64,000 bases of DNA, taken from contig NC_088712.1 in assembly GCF_963576615.1 (NCBI RefSeq), positions 25,449,870 to 25,513,869 on the forward strand, in the 5' to 3' direction. Below, one piece after another: positions 49,801-59,312 of the stretch. Source of the DNA: Watersipora subatra. Its lineage: Eukaryota; Bryozoa; Gymnolaemata; Cheilostomatida; Watersiporidae. The position numbers were made by a program, and so were the translations under genes. A model generated the notes under the pieces. It made no database searches. It was not told the origin of the DNA and saw only the letters and a list, made by a program, of their open reading frames with translations. The number at the start of each line of letters is the position of its first letter. The first letter of the stretch is position 1.

Positions 49801-51750
49801 GCTTATCTGCCGTTTTACCTAGCTATAATATTTTTTTCGAATTTTCTTTGGTAAATTAGAGTCATGATTACAAATTATTTTCACTCGTAGGAAGTGGGTA
49901 AAATCGATTGATCATTGCAAATCTTTAATTTCCAGAACCAAAGCTTCGAATCGTTGGCTTGGCGTACTTGCGCCTTTATTAAATGTTTATTCGTTTTTAA
50001 AATTACACTCGCAATCTATTCAACTCCCAATTTGGAAGCTGTCAATAGATACGCTTTAGAATGACATATCTATGAATGACATATTTATTGCATCTACTTT
50101 GTTTACATTTACTTGTTTTACTGATTACAGAATGTTTATGTCGTCCCACCAGCCGAAGAAGCTTTGTCAGTGTGGAAACTGCCATAAAGGAGAAAGCGAG
50201 AATTGAATGCGTGCTGGATGATGTTTTGTTGAGTTTGTTGCAGTAGATGAATTTGTCTTATTGTATCAGCTAATACTATGTGAGTGGCCACGACTTGATG
50301 AATATCTTTAATAAAAGCTTTATGCCGAGATGAAAATATTTTTGCTTGTAAAAATTATATAATAAAATAATATTGTTAAAGATAATGCAAAACATGATTT
50401 GCAGAATATTGTAGTGAATCGGATATGGTATATGGGTGTCCGCAGAACTGAAGAATGTGAGTTCAAATCCAGTTTGCAGCAGACTTCTCATCCTTAAAAC
50501 TCTATCCCTGTCTATATTCTTTTCAAAGAGGTGGCTTGCTTATTTCATTAATTTAGTATTCGGTAAGAATACTACTAGCAATGATATACAGCAATGTATA
50601 TCATTGCTACTAGCAAGAAACTAGTACGCAGGCAATATGTAATAGGCGACATAATGTGGGCGGGGCTTATGGGAGGCTGTATAGCGTAGCTGCAAAACTG
50701 CTGATACAAAGACCGCGTCCTACATAAAGTGACTTGACAGAATTACCGTAGACCGGTAGAATTGGTAGTCGGTACCCAAATGTTTAAACAACATTTGGAG
50801 AAAGTGAGTAGAACAAATTTTCAATTTTCGTTATTTGAGGCCTTTGAAACATTCATAATAATGCATCTGTAGCAGGATTTAAAATTTTATTCTAGCTAAC
50901 ATGAGCAAATACAAAATAAGATATATGCCAATAGAGCCGCGTAAGACTAGACTTTTATCGCAAATAGCCGATGTGAATACGAGGGATAGAGACAGGTTGC
51001 CAAACGCGTGACATCATTTTTGGCGAGGCTGGGCACGTTTTTGTGGCCTGAGCGTTTTTACGGCGATCAGATTTTTTCGGTTTTAATCTTCAAATATCTT
51101 GGCAATGCGATCGCGTAACACAACAAACAACATATCAACTGATAGAGAAAAAAAAATGCTTTCTTTTAAGATCAACTTAAATTTTGACGCAACTACATCT
51201 TTAAAGACTTAAATTTCGTTGCAAGTCAACCTTTAAAGACGTGAATGGTTTGAGAGTTGAGCTAATAAGCAACTAGAGACAAGAGTTCCAATGGAAATTG
51301 TAGTCTGTCCAACGATGATCACTCTCTCCGTGAATTAAATGTACACAAATCATTTCAATTAATGTACAAACATCGTTTCTTAATGGTCAATTATAAAGGT
51401 GTGTGATCGCATGGAATTAATATACCCGTCACTTAGGCCTAATATTAAAATATCTGAGAGACAACTTTAATAAGAACGGCCTTCTAGAACAATAGCAGGG
51501 CCCAATCAATCATTCTAAATAGCTTGTTTCCAAGCGTATTAAATATGTACAATGTTAGCATCACAGTACCTTTGAGTATGACCTACCCGCAGCTTTGAAG
51601 CCCGCACCAGCAAATCTTGTTCTTTCCATAGTGTGATGTAAGACATGGCATACAGTGTATGTGGCCACAAGGTAGTTGTTTAGGATCAACAATTTTTTCA
51701 TTTCTCAATCCACAAAATTCACATTCAATATCATGAGAAGCAGAAGCCAT
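34813..51750 (-). CDS. TRIM-like RING/B-box/coiled-coil/beta-propeller protein, complete, 605 aa
   Basis: Probable E3 ubiquitin ligase of the TRIM type. Exons in order: 51750-51587, 49104-48951, 47923-47740, 46576-46386, 46090-45920, 40227-40119, 36410-35700, 34946-34813. All seven junctions agree in phase and give an uninterrupted 605-codon frame ending in TAA. Domains: RING at residues 9-50 (CEFC, LPCGHIHCMPC), B-box 1 at about 75-105 (CDTC, YCTDCSRKFCKEHL), B-box 2 at about 134-165 (CTKHENQPLALGCKVCHTIS), coiled coil at about 170-324, then NHL/beta-propeller-like repeats at about 335-605 (ITTYSLDGQVLHH, VYSMQGELITSW, VFKIDTATNEVLW). The last RING pair is unusual: CWCGLQSC instead of CPxC. 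The ATG at 51750 follows a likely 5' UTR intron, with a CpG-rich promoter near 53 kb. A 2 kb transposon lies in intron 1 and a 3.4 kb minisatellite in intron 5. Not named, as TRIM2/3/56/71-like invertebrate paralogues are many. Confidence 0.9.
35320..35590. repeat. Intronic dispersed repeat, pair with about 37735-37990
   Basis: Both stretches contain 'atcactgctat.tta', 'tggtaaggca/ta', 'actttcttgttgt' and 'aacgcactgctt/aactcactgcttt' in the same order over 120 bp or more, both in introns of the TRIM-like gene. They are diverged and without clear ends. Confidence 0.35.
38550..39018. mobile_element. MITE with GGCCCGTACGCACT ends
   Basis: A 469-bp element with inverted ends GGCCCGTACGCACTATCACT then CAAATCAACA, and the complement of AGCCCGAACACACTATCACT then CAAATCAACA. 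No open frame. The target duplication is unclear. The ends recall Harbinger-type or hAT-type MITEs, but I cannot decide. It lies in the TRIM-like gene intron between 40119 and 36410. Confidence 0.65.
40318..41215 (+). mobile_element. pogo/Tigger-type transposon remnants
   Basis: Two adjacent partial 5' ends begin ACAGTCATGTCTTTAGATAG (40321) and ACAGTCATACTTCAACTGACG (40471), each followed by a related 'GAGTGCCC.AACATATGAGA' block. The second runs into decayed coding traces (IAAIFKIGS; then LQFDRFLVERPTDRE near 41140) that resemble the helix-turn-helix and C-terminal ends of Tigger transposases. There are many stops, and no right end was found. Confidence 0.4.
41216..42424. other. TRIM-gene intron, nothing recognised
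   Basis: AT-rich. The open frame at 41452-41802 shows no family motif. Confidence 0.4.
42425..45850. repeat. Large minisatellite, about 42-bp unit, roughly 80 copies
   Basis: Unit built on ACATATATACTCTACACAAG then CACTAGTACACATGGGTATTCTA, continuous for 3.4 kb in an intron of the TRIM-like gene. Variant units (GGTAATCTAAC, AGTGGTATACAACC, GGAATTCTAAC, CAGTATAGTACACA) mark a higher-order duplication: about 1.03 kb starting near 42745 recurs with an offset of 1296 bp near 44041. The last units (45650-45840) are the most diverged, as expected at an array edge. Confidence 0.95.
49183..51200. mobile_element. TTAA element, 2.0 kb, Kolobok-related
   Basis: Perfect 19-bp inverted ends AGATGTAGTTGCGTCAAAA, flanked by TTAA at 49179-49182 and 51201-51204. 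The end resembles the Kolobok end AGGTTGACTTGCAACAAAA at 13 of 19 positions. It lies in intron 1 of the TRIM-like gene. It has no transposase, only traces of a small cysteine-motif gene (next entry). It is therefore non-autonomous and presumably moved by a related transposase. Confidence 0.85.
49554..50216 (+). pseudogene. Degenerate P2X7-C-terminus-like gene inside the TTAA element
   Basis: An ATG-led frame MASSSSDRYSEFSEQL hits a stop, then MAKADRRQQRFAAEEDRMEV runs to a donor-like GGTAAAT. After an acceptor near 50130, one frame reads MSSHQPKKLCQCGNCHKGES before a stop. A CxCGxC motif after an S/D/E-rich start is the pattern of P2X7-like zinc proteins, and a clearer version lies at 59313-59931. 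Frames are broken, so this is a weak call. Confidence 0.4.
51209..51236. mobile_element. Isolated Kolobok-type end
   Basis: TTAA, then 20 bp ATTTCGTTGCAAGTCAACCT, then TTAA. The last 15-16 bp equal the terminus of the 56259-60317 element. It sits eight bases from the right flank of the 2 kb TTAA element, so it is a stub left by an older insertion or deletion. Confidence 0.6.
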
Positions 51751-52919
51751 TGCTAAAATTAAATGACAAAAATATATAATAATACAATTTGAAAATTTCT
51801 ATTGAACCTACAGAACTACACAGTAACAAATACATTAAAAGATGATAATGGTATGAATGCTGTAGACCAGCTAATGCTTAGTTGTTAGGAACATTATTTA
51901 TTGCCACTTATTATGTACAATACATCGGATGAAGCATTTCTAAAGCACCTAAATAAATGAAGTCATAAAGTTTACATTTAAAAATAAGATTGTTACATGC
52001 AACATTATTATTATATCATGTAAATAAAAAGATCCAAGTGATGACTTTCCATTCTGTAGCTAAGAGATTCATGATTGGTTCACCACATGACAAAACAAAG
52101 TAATAGGCTTAAAAAGCAGTCTTCAAAAATTTCAACTCCTCACTGTCTCTAGCATGAGGCTGAATTAAAACTTCAACTTCCTTGGTCATATTCTCCTACA
52201 TAATACTGTTATATACCCCTAGAGCGGAGGAAGTGGTTTATTGGTAAAACCAAGTTTTACTGCCAAAGATAACTTTAGTTAGCATAGTTTTATAGTATCC
52301 CTTACTATAGAACTATGCTAGATGGATATGTTGATAGAAATGTCATCATAACATATTTTATACTTGACACTTTTACTGCTTAAATAGCATAAAAGTCGGT
52401 ATCAGCTCCTAACATAGAATGTTGTAATAAAGAGCAATATAGCAAAGAGAACTGCTATAATATCTTACTACACTTCGAATCACACATCGTTAACATCTTG
52501 AGATCAACAATAGTTTATCCAGATATTAACCACATATCTATGCTCTCACGCAACTCATCGCGAGTATCACCTATTACATTAAGCGATCAAGCAACTCAGG
52601 ATAACTTAAAGCAGAGCACACCAAAGCTAGTCATCGGTTCAGATACAATCAGTTCTACCTAATAATAATAATTAATTAGCAGTTTAAATGCTCTTAATAT
52701 ATTAAATAAATAGGCTCCAATAGATCATATCTTCTTGATTGTGCAGTGTGAAGAATCGAGCATGGTCGTACGCCAACATTGTCAGTGAGCAGAAGTTATC
52801 GTAAGTGATTGGCCTGCATTAGCACAGATTAGACATGAGCATGTGTAGCCAAATTAGCTTAAAGCACGTTTTACTGAGTAAACAAGCTCCATTAACTGCA
52901 TACAATTAAATTTAGCAGC

Positions 52920-53110
52920 TTAACACACAATGGAACATGATACTCACTATAAAATTCTCCAAAGTGATATAATTACGATGAATACGCTACTGTTCGCGAA
53001 CTAGGAAGTTACCGGTGCGCCGCCCCCTTATGCGCGCGCATTTCACTGCGCACTCGCAACATCCGGTAAAATATGTTTCGATTACGCGCTTAGTAACAGT
53101 AATGAAGCGT
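52920..53110 (-). promoter_or_regulatory. CpG-rich putative promoter of the TRIM-like gene
   Basis: In otherwise AT-rich DNA this block holds dense CpG (GGTGCGCCGCCCCCTTATGC, GCGCGCATTTCACTGCGC, CGCAACATCCGG). Reading the - strand, a donor-like TATAGTGAGTATC near 52950 could end a 5' UTR exon that splices to the coding exon at 51750. This is inferred from composition and position only. Confidence 0.4.
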
Positions 53111-54321
53111 TGTAAAATCTGTCAAGCGGAAACAGTTGATATTTGAAAAGAGCAGACAACTGCAAATTTAAAAATATCGTCATTCAAACCGAGTACTTTT
53201 TGAATAGAAGATGCGTTGTATGAAAATCAAGGGAGGTATTGTTTAGCCGTTGATATTTTCCGAACATCACGTTATGAAAAACGCAGTAAGGTGAGCAGTA
53301 CACAGTCTCGCCTACCATAATATTCAGGTAATGATATCTGCTACGCAGGAAACGCCTAATATTGAAAACAAAAAAATGTAGTGGAGTCGAAACAATCTTT
53401 AGTATTGCTCTAGCAAACTTCAGGGCTTATGTGTAGCTGCTCTACTTTTAAGCAGGGTTCTTTTAGAAGATCCTACAACCGAGCTTAAATAGGGAAAAAT
53501 CTGGTTCCTATCAAAAAAGTCCTGCGATCCCGGTGCACGGAATACGGTATATACGGTAGAAGAATTCATTACCCTAAATGTCCCGCAACAACCCGCTTAA
53601 TCTCTCTCACTCCAATCCTGTGTGTAATTGATATAGGAAGTGATAAATAACCGTAATTTTTCCAGAATAGTGTATCATCTTTATTTTGCTACTAGCTCGA
53701 GGTGAGATAAGTAGTTAGTGAGTGGAGATTTGTTGTAAAATAATAAACCAACACCAAGTCTGGCTTGCATACAGGCTAGACCAATAAACCATCCACAGAA
53801 GTAAAGCAGAAAGTTCAGCAACAATTGTTATTGAGCTTGGTGCTCTTCTTCTGTGATAGGTAGGTTCTCCTGAGTGGTCTTATTGTTTACTAGGCTTATT
53901 TGTTTTTGAGAATTTTTATATTACGAAACATTTACGTCAACATCCCAAACACCCACCCTCTTTTTTCTTGTTAATATTATCACTTGTTGTGTGACAGACT
54001 AATTGTGGTGACAAACCTTTGATCGTGACTGTGTAGACTTATTAGGACTAAAGGTTAACATAAATCACAGTCAATCAATAATCAGTACCGGCCCTGGCAA
54101 AAGTGGGTGCAATGTAACAGTAATTATACTTTGCACAACAATACCCACTTTAAACGACTGCATCTGTACCTTTTTTATCTGTCAGCATCACTCTTTAGAT
54201 TAATGTTGCATTTGCCAGTAGATATGCAATAAGCTTTGATGTTTGTTGGTAGTAGTCTGAGCTAAATGCTGGTATTATTTCCTAAACTACTGTTACAGTA
54301 CCCATTCTGTTTGTTTACAGC

Positions 54322-54488
54322 TTGAACACGGTTGTTACTCCATTACCATGTAGGCTACACAGTAGGCTACATACGCTCAGTACTTTAGATAGTCTTCAAG
54401 CATACATAGAAGAATATGAGCTGAGACACACAATGAAGCATGTGGTCGCACAGCAAGACAAGAGCCTCCCTGCTCCACTCAATGCCGG
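54322..54488 (+). other. Possible isolated + strand exon, unassigned
   Basis: After an acceptor (TTGTTTACAG) a frame of about 55 residues runs to a donor-like CCGGTACGC. Key residues are LHTLSTLDSLQAYIEEYELR and KHVVAQQDKSLPAPLNAG. It could be an exon of an unidentified gene. No family recognised. Confidence 0.25.
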
Positions 54489-54732
54489 TACGCTCTTAAC
54501 GTTCTGAAACTGGTTACTTACAGGCTTTAAATATACTTACAGGCTATAAATATATTTATATATAAATATATGTAACGTTCAATTAGGCCTGCCTGGGCTA
54601 TCAGGGAGTCTGGAGTGAACGATTTTATTGCATGTATAGCAAGCTTTCTGTTTTTGTTTAGTGATATTACACTAGGTTTTTCGGTTGAGTTACTAATAGC
54701 GTATGAATCATTGAATCCTTGAAAGATTACGC

Positions 54733-54733
54733 A

Positions 54734-54765
<32 letters not shown>

Positions 54766-54766
54766 T
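54733..54766. repeat. (TA)n tract flanking the Penelope-like fragments
   Basis: Alternating TA, then TGTATATAT, immediately outside the 3' end of the inverted Penelope copy. AT-rich target sites are usual for these elements. Confidence 0.8.
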
Positions 54767-54776
54767 TGAAAAATTA

Positions 54777-55122
54777 TTGCGAAAAAAGTAAACTTTTAGT
54801 ATTTGCGTTACAAATTTGTTTCGTGCGAAGCACTCCTCAGACGCAATTGTACTAAAATGAAAAGCTTTACCGAATGTGCCAAAATATCAGAAATGGGCTC
54901 GCTGTGTTAATCATGTAATTTAGTGCTAAGTGTAACCGAGAAGATAACTCCTAGCATGTCTGCAATTAGAAGTCAATTCATTTCTTTTATTTAATGTGCC
55001 TAAGTGTGGTTTGCATATTATGAAGTATTTTTCAAGTAAACATAATTTGCATCGTTTTGTTTTGTTTGTATATGGTTGTGCTTGAGCTAATATTTTCCAT
55101 GTTATGTTGTATGTTTGAGTTG
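54777..55122 (-). mobile_element. Penelope-like element 3' fragment, inverted copy
   Basis: On the - strand this copy reads from near 55122 through the C-terminal part of the GIY-YIG protein (key residues NITWKILAQAQPY, RCKLCLLEKYFIIC, NELTSNCRHARSYL) into the same 3' non-coding end as the + copy. The two 3' ends point outwards. It is 5'-truncated and cannot be functional alone. Confidence 0.85.
54794..54857 (-). ncRNA. Hammerhead ribozyme motif (inverted copy)
   Basis: Reverse complement of the motif at 55846-55909, with the same core CTGAGGA, stem II GTGC-TTC-GCAC, GAAA, palindromic stem III and cleavage-site A. All core bases are conserved in this copy as well. Confidence 0.85.
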
Positions 55123-55777
55123 TTGGTACAACCCACCATTCAGCGCCAATGTTGCAACCAATATTGGACAAAAATTCTTCAGCATAGTTACAACATGTTT
55201 TCCAAAGAAACACCCACTCCAAGCAATATTTAATAGACAAACCTTAAAACTGAGCTACTCAGTAATGCCAAACATGAAAACAATCATTGATGGGAGCAAC
55301 AAAACCCTTAATAAAACCAGTACACTACAAAAAGAAGACAATGAAAAAAGTTGCAATTGCAGACAAAAGAACAACTGCCCTTTGGAAGGAAAATGCAGAG
55401 CCAAAAAAGTGATATATCAAGCAACAGTAAGCAACAATACAAACAACCACGTAGCGACCTACATAGGACTTTGCTCAACCGAATTTAAAACTAGATACAG
55501 CAACCATAAAGCCTCATTTAACCACAAAAACAAACAACACCACACAGAATTGAGCAAACACATTTGGAAGTTGAAAGAAAACAACTCAACATACAGCATA
55601 ACATGGAAAATATTACCTCAAGCACAACCATATACAAACAAAACAAAACGATGCAAATTATGTTTACTTGAAAAATACTTCATAATATGCAAACCACACT
55701 TAGGCACATTAAATAAAAGAAATGAATTGACTTCTAATTGCAGACATGCTAGGAGTTATCTTCTCGGTTACACTTAG
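55123..55777 (+). pseudogene. Penelope-like RT-thumb and GIY-YIG endonuclease, C-terminal fragment
   Basis: An open frame of about 218 residues. It starts inside the element protein with NPPFSANVATNIGQKFF and LKLSYSVMPNMKTII, matching the segment downstream of the reverse transcriptase palm in Penelope-like proteins. A cysteine linker CNCRQKNNCPLEGKC follows, then the endonuclease core VIYQATV..TYIGLCSTEFKTRYSNH (the GIY-YIG pair appears as the first Tyr and YIG, with the Arg after TR), SKHIWKLK, and the end RCKLCLLEKYFIIC, NCRHARSYLLGY. The endonuclease part looks intact. The polymerase part is missing, so no complete protein is made. Confidence 0.88.
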
Positions 55778-55845
55778 CACTAAATTACATGATTAACACA
55801 GCGAGCCCATTTCTGATATTTTGGCACATTCGGTAAAGCTTTTCA

Positions 55846-55909
55846 TTTTAGTACAATTGCGTCTGAGGAGTGCTTCGCACGAAACAAATTTGTAACGCAA
55901 ATACTAAAA
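55846..55909 (+). ncRNA. Type I hammerhead ribozyme
   Basis: Self-cleaving RNA motif 70 bp after the Penelope stop codon. Core CTGAGGA at 55863-55869. Stem II GTGC (55870-55873) pairs with GCAC (55877-55880) around a TTC loop. GAAA lies at 55881-55884. Stem III ACAAATTTGT is self-complementary with no real loop. Cleavage-site A at 55894. Stem I pairs GCGT (55859-55862) with ACGC (55895-55898), continuing through TT/AA, an internal loop CAA/A, then TTTTAGTA with TACTAAAA. All invariant core bases are present. A minimal stem III is typical of the Penelope-type hammerheads, which are thought to work better as dimers. Confidence 0.93.
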
Positions 55910-56027
55910 GTTTACTTTTTTCGCAATAATTTTTTCAAATATTTCATACTCCACTAATAATCTTTTAGGTTTTTAGTGTAGAGTTCTCTTTTTATATGCT
56001 TTTGCACTTGCTTTTAGTTAATATGTA

Positions 56028-56029
<2 letters not shown>

Positions 56030-56060
<31 letters not shown>

Positions 56061-56105
56061 TTATGTATATATGTACATATATATATATAGGTATATTATA
56101 ATATG

Positions 56106-56138
<33 letters not shown>

Positions 56139-56150
56139 ACATATAAACAT
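56030..56150. repeat. TA/TG microsatellite
   Basis: ATATATGTATATATGTAT-type repeat between the Penelope fragment and the Kolobok element. The - strand open frame over it (56061-56315) is low-complexity and not a gene. Confidence 0.85.
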
Positions 56151-56887
56151 TAAAAAATAATTAAAAAACTTACAAATGAGTTTGGACTTTGATTGGCCGT
56201 GCAGAATCACAGTGAATGAGGTGTTCAAGCCAGTGATTGCATTTGTTCTGAACCTTAAAGGTTGACTTGCAACAAAATTCACATTACAGTTATTTGGTAT
56301 CAAAAGATTCGCCATGTTTTACTCTATTGTGTTGTAGGTGCCAAATATGTGGGAATGTGATTAAAAGCTCGTAAAAGCTAAAAAACGAACAAAAAATCGC
56401 AGCCACACGAGACCGCCCTAGTTTGGATTCGTTTTCCAAAACGGCTAAAATGTGACGTATGTGTGCTAAAACGGCTAAAATGTGTGCGCGATAGTTTATG
56501 TTTACACTTTCATGCATCCTTATTCGTCGAACTATTTTCACAAATATACTTCACGCTTGCGATAAAAACCATGTCTATTGTTCTTACGCGTCTATTTTAT
56601 CGGCATCGTAATGCTGCAACTTTGAGCACTGATATCTCAAAACATAGCATAAAAATATGTTTAATTTTTTAAGCTTAGTGTGAACGATTGCATATCATCC
56701 TCTGATAAAAATGATGAGCCTTTTGGTCCGCTATGGTGGTTGAAAAATGCTGTAGAAACTTTTCGCGCCATATAGCGGGAATTGTAAGTCACGTGACTAG
56801 ATAATGTTAGTTTCAGTTCAAGTTTGATCTATCGCAAATAGCAAACACGCTTCTCATATTCAACTTGTTTATTTCAATTCGTCATAA

Positions 56888-58855
56888 TGTCTAACGCGCC
56901 ACATAGTGTTTGTGCAGCTGCCAAGCTGAGAAGCACCTTTTTTTTGGCCAAGAGCTGAGAAAAGACCAGACCTCCACCGGGCGTGGAGCAACTGGGTGAA
57001 GCTGGATGTGACAAACTTTATTTATTCGCCTGCTTACTCTTACCTTTGTTTTCGCCAGTTCAAAGACGACATGTTTTCTAACCTGTTTGCTTACTCCACA
57101 TGTCACCAAAGCACGTGAGTAATTTAATTTATGAACTACTTGTATTAGTAGTTGTAACTCGGGTTATTTTCTAGTATTCTCCTAATAGTACTGTATTAAT
57201 CTATATTTAATATAACAATATTAATGTCATTTAATTGTAATATTATATTATTAGTATTTTATCTTTTTAATTACGTGTATTATTCTTATTATAATAACAA
57301 AACTAATTCATACTGCATATCTATCTGTAAAACGTAATATATTAATATATAATTGATAAAATAATGTTGTTTCACGATTAATTTTGCCAAATTTCTTAAC
57401 CCCACTCACTTATAGATATGTTATATAAAATAGTTATTGTCATTTTCTGGTATCATCGTTAATAGCATATTAATATTATTAGTTGATTATTATTAGTATT
57501 AGATGAAGAATTTGTGCCAACCACTGAAGACTGGGAAGAGTTTGAGCGCTATGTTGGCCAGCGTCAAACGCTCTCCAATTACATGTAAGATAGAGCTGAA
57601 CTAAACCAAACTTGACAAAATATAAAAAATATCCATAGAGTTATTACTCACATTTTATGTTTACAATATCATGGATTCTGATAGGGTTTTGTAAAATCTG
57701 TGTCATGATTGCATGGCTATATATTTATTCTTTTTCTGATCAAGCAAATATGATATAATAACAGGAAATGATGTTGTACAAATCTTATTACAAGTCAACT
57801 ATTGTGTTGTGATTTCAGACCCGAATCCTCCTTCAAAGAGGAGAAAATAATAGTAAGTGTGACAGCACTCTAGCGACTATTTCACTGTCACACCTGCGCC
57901 CTCCCCTGCTCATTCACGATGGTGCGAGAAGGCGGATGGGTAGAGTTCAAGGTTACATGTGCCTCCTGTCACCGATCGTACACTTGGGAAACAACTGCCA
58001 GGGTGAACAGAGCTCACGTCATCAACCCCCTGCTGGCAGCTACATCACTCTTTTCTGGCGGATGCCTTACGCAGAACCTCCGTTTTCTGTCGCTCCTGAA
58101 CATCGCAATACCAAGCCACAGCGTTTGCCTCTACCAACAAAGAGAATACTTACATGGTGTGAGTGTTAATATTTACTCATAAACTTGGAAAATGTGAGTA
58201 AAAGCTTGGCACACTAATTGAATAACGACATTTAGAAACAATTTTTTTCTTGAAATGAAAATATGTCATCCTTCAAGCAAAATATATTATAATTCAAAAT
58301 TCTGATTCCTCATCATAATATAGCACAAAAAGGGGGAAGAGGATTCTACATTCTTAGACTAATGATAATGATACAAATTAATCTTGTATAATGAAGTTTT
58401 ACAATATTTTACAGTGTATTGCTGAGCAGTACACCCTGCATAACGAGGGATTGATGGCAGCAATCGATTGGGAGCTTGATTTGGCAGGTGATGGTAGATG
58501 CGATAGTCTGGGGCATTGCGCACTATACAGAGCCTACACTATGATGGATCAGAGCTGCGGTTTAATAGTCAGCAGCCATCTTGTCAAGGTAAAACTTTGA
58601 CAGTTTTTACTTCACAGCCTGACAAAAACCCAAATTTTTTAGTAGTTATCAATACATAAACATGAAGTTGCTCATCTAGCTAAATAGTTCATTCAAATAA
58701 TGTGAAAGTAATTGTTGGTCGTAACTTTCTTTACTTTGCAGTCAACAGAGACCACCAGCTCTAACACCATGGAGCTGGAAGGCTTCAAGCGATGCCAGTC
58801 CGATCTAATTTCCCACGGCCTGAGAGAGGTCCATTACAACGGATGTTGTTACAAA
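56888..58855 (+). pseudogene. THAP-domain Kolobok transposase, broken
   Basis: Exon-like blocks in order. (1) 56888 to about 57114, THAP-like: CAA near the start, then PDLHRAWSNWVKLD and SYLCFRQFKDDMFSNL; a T8 run after the first 17 codons shifts the frame, and the usual CxxHF histidine is Gln. (2) About 57505-57586: EEFVPTTEDWEEFERYV. (3) Up to 58158: FKVTCASCHRSYTWETT, SLFSGGCLTQNLRFL. (4) 58413-58588: AAIDWELDLAGDGRCDSLGH, ALYRAYTMMD. (5) From 58742: TSSNTMELEGFKRCQSDL. GDGRCDSxGH followed by SSNxMELEGF is the signature of the Kolobok-type transposase core that I know from cnidarian and fish copies. A 197-bp MITE interrupts block 5, and the catalytic C-terminal part is absent. Confidence 0.75.
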
Positions 58856-59052
58856 GGTTGTGTGCATACCGCAAGCTTGTGTTTTGGCTTATGCCGCAAA
58901 TTTGTCGCCGTGAGCGACGGCCTCTACCTGCCTGCTTGGTGTCTAAGATTCGGGCTCTTTTCCCACCAACGGATGATGAAGAAGAGTTTGCAGACTTGCA
59001 AACAAGATTTGCGGCATAAACCAAAACACAAGATTGTGGTATGCACACAACC
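58856..59052. mobile_element. 197-bp palindromic MITE inside the transposase
   Basis: Ends GGTTGTGTGCATACCGCAAG and the complement of GGTTGTGTGCATACCACAAT are alike for about 48 bp (GTGTTTTGG, TATGCCGCAAAT). It interrupts transposase block 5. No clear target duplication. Overlapping open frames on both strands here are side effects of the palindrome. Confidence 0.7.
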
Positions 59053-59312
59053 TTTTCCGAGCATTTGGCTATGGCTCTCCAAATGGGAATAGATTATCTA
59101 CCAAAACAATTATTGAAAAACAATAATTGCTGATCATCAAAATAATCTCAATCTTTATATAATAAAATCATGAAACTAATACACTCTCTACTGTAGTAAG
59201 TGTACAAGCCAAATATACCAGTTCTCCTTGTGTTCCACGAGTTCAGAATATGTGTGTGTTCAACTGATGCATTAAATGTGTAACACAAGAATTTTAGATA
59301 ATGCTTGACACA

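Larger units (their letters stand above)
55123..55935 (+). mobile_element. Penelope-like element, 5'-truncated + copy
   Basis: Begins at the junction near 55123 with the downstream part of the reverse transcriptase region, continues through the GIY-YIG endonuclease to the stop at 55777, and ends about 150 bp later near a TA-rich flank. Its last about 355 bp are repeated in inverted orientation at 54777-55122. Head-to-head truncated copies are a known insertion form of this class. Confidence 0.88.

Noticed and set aside
54926-55240. A separate - strand gene of 104 codons
   Set aside because: It is the inverted Penelope fragment running across the junction into antisense of the other copy; not an independent gene.
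58712-59092. 126-codon + strand frame taken as a whole
   Set aside because: Only its first part (SSNTMELEGF) is transposase. The rest is the inserted palindromic MITE read through.
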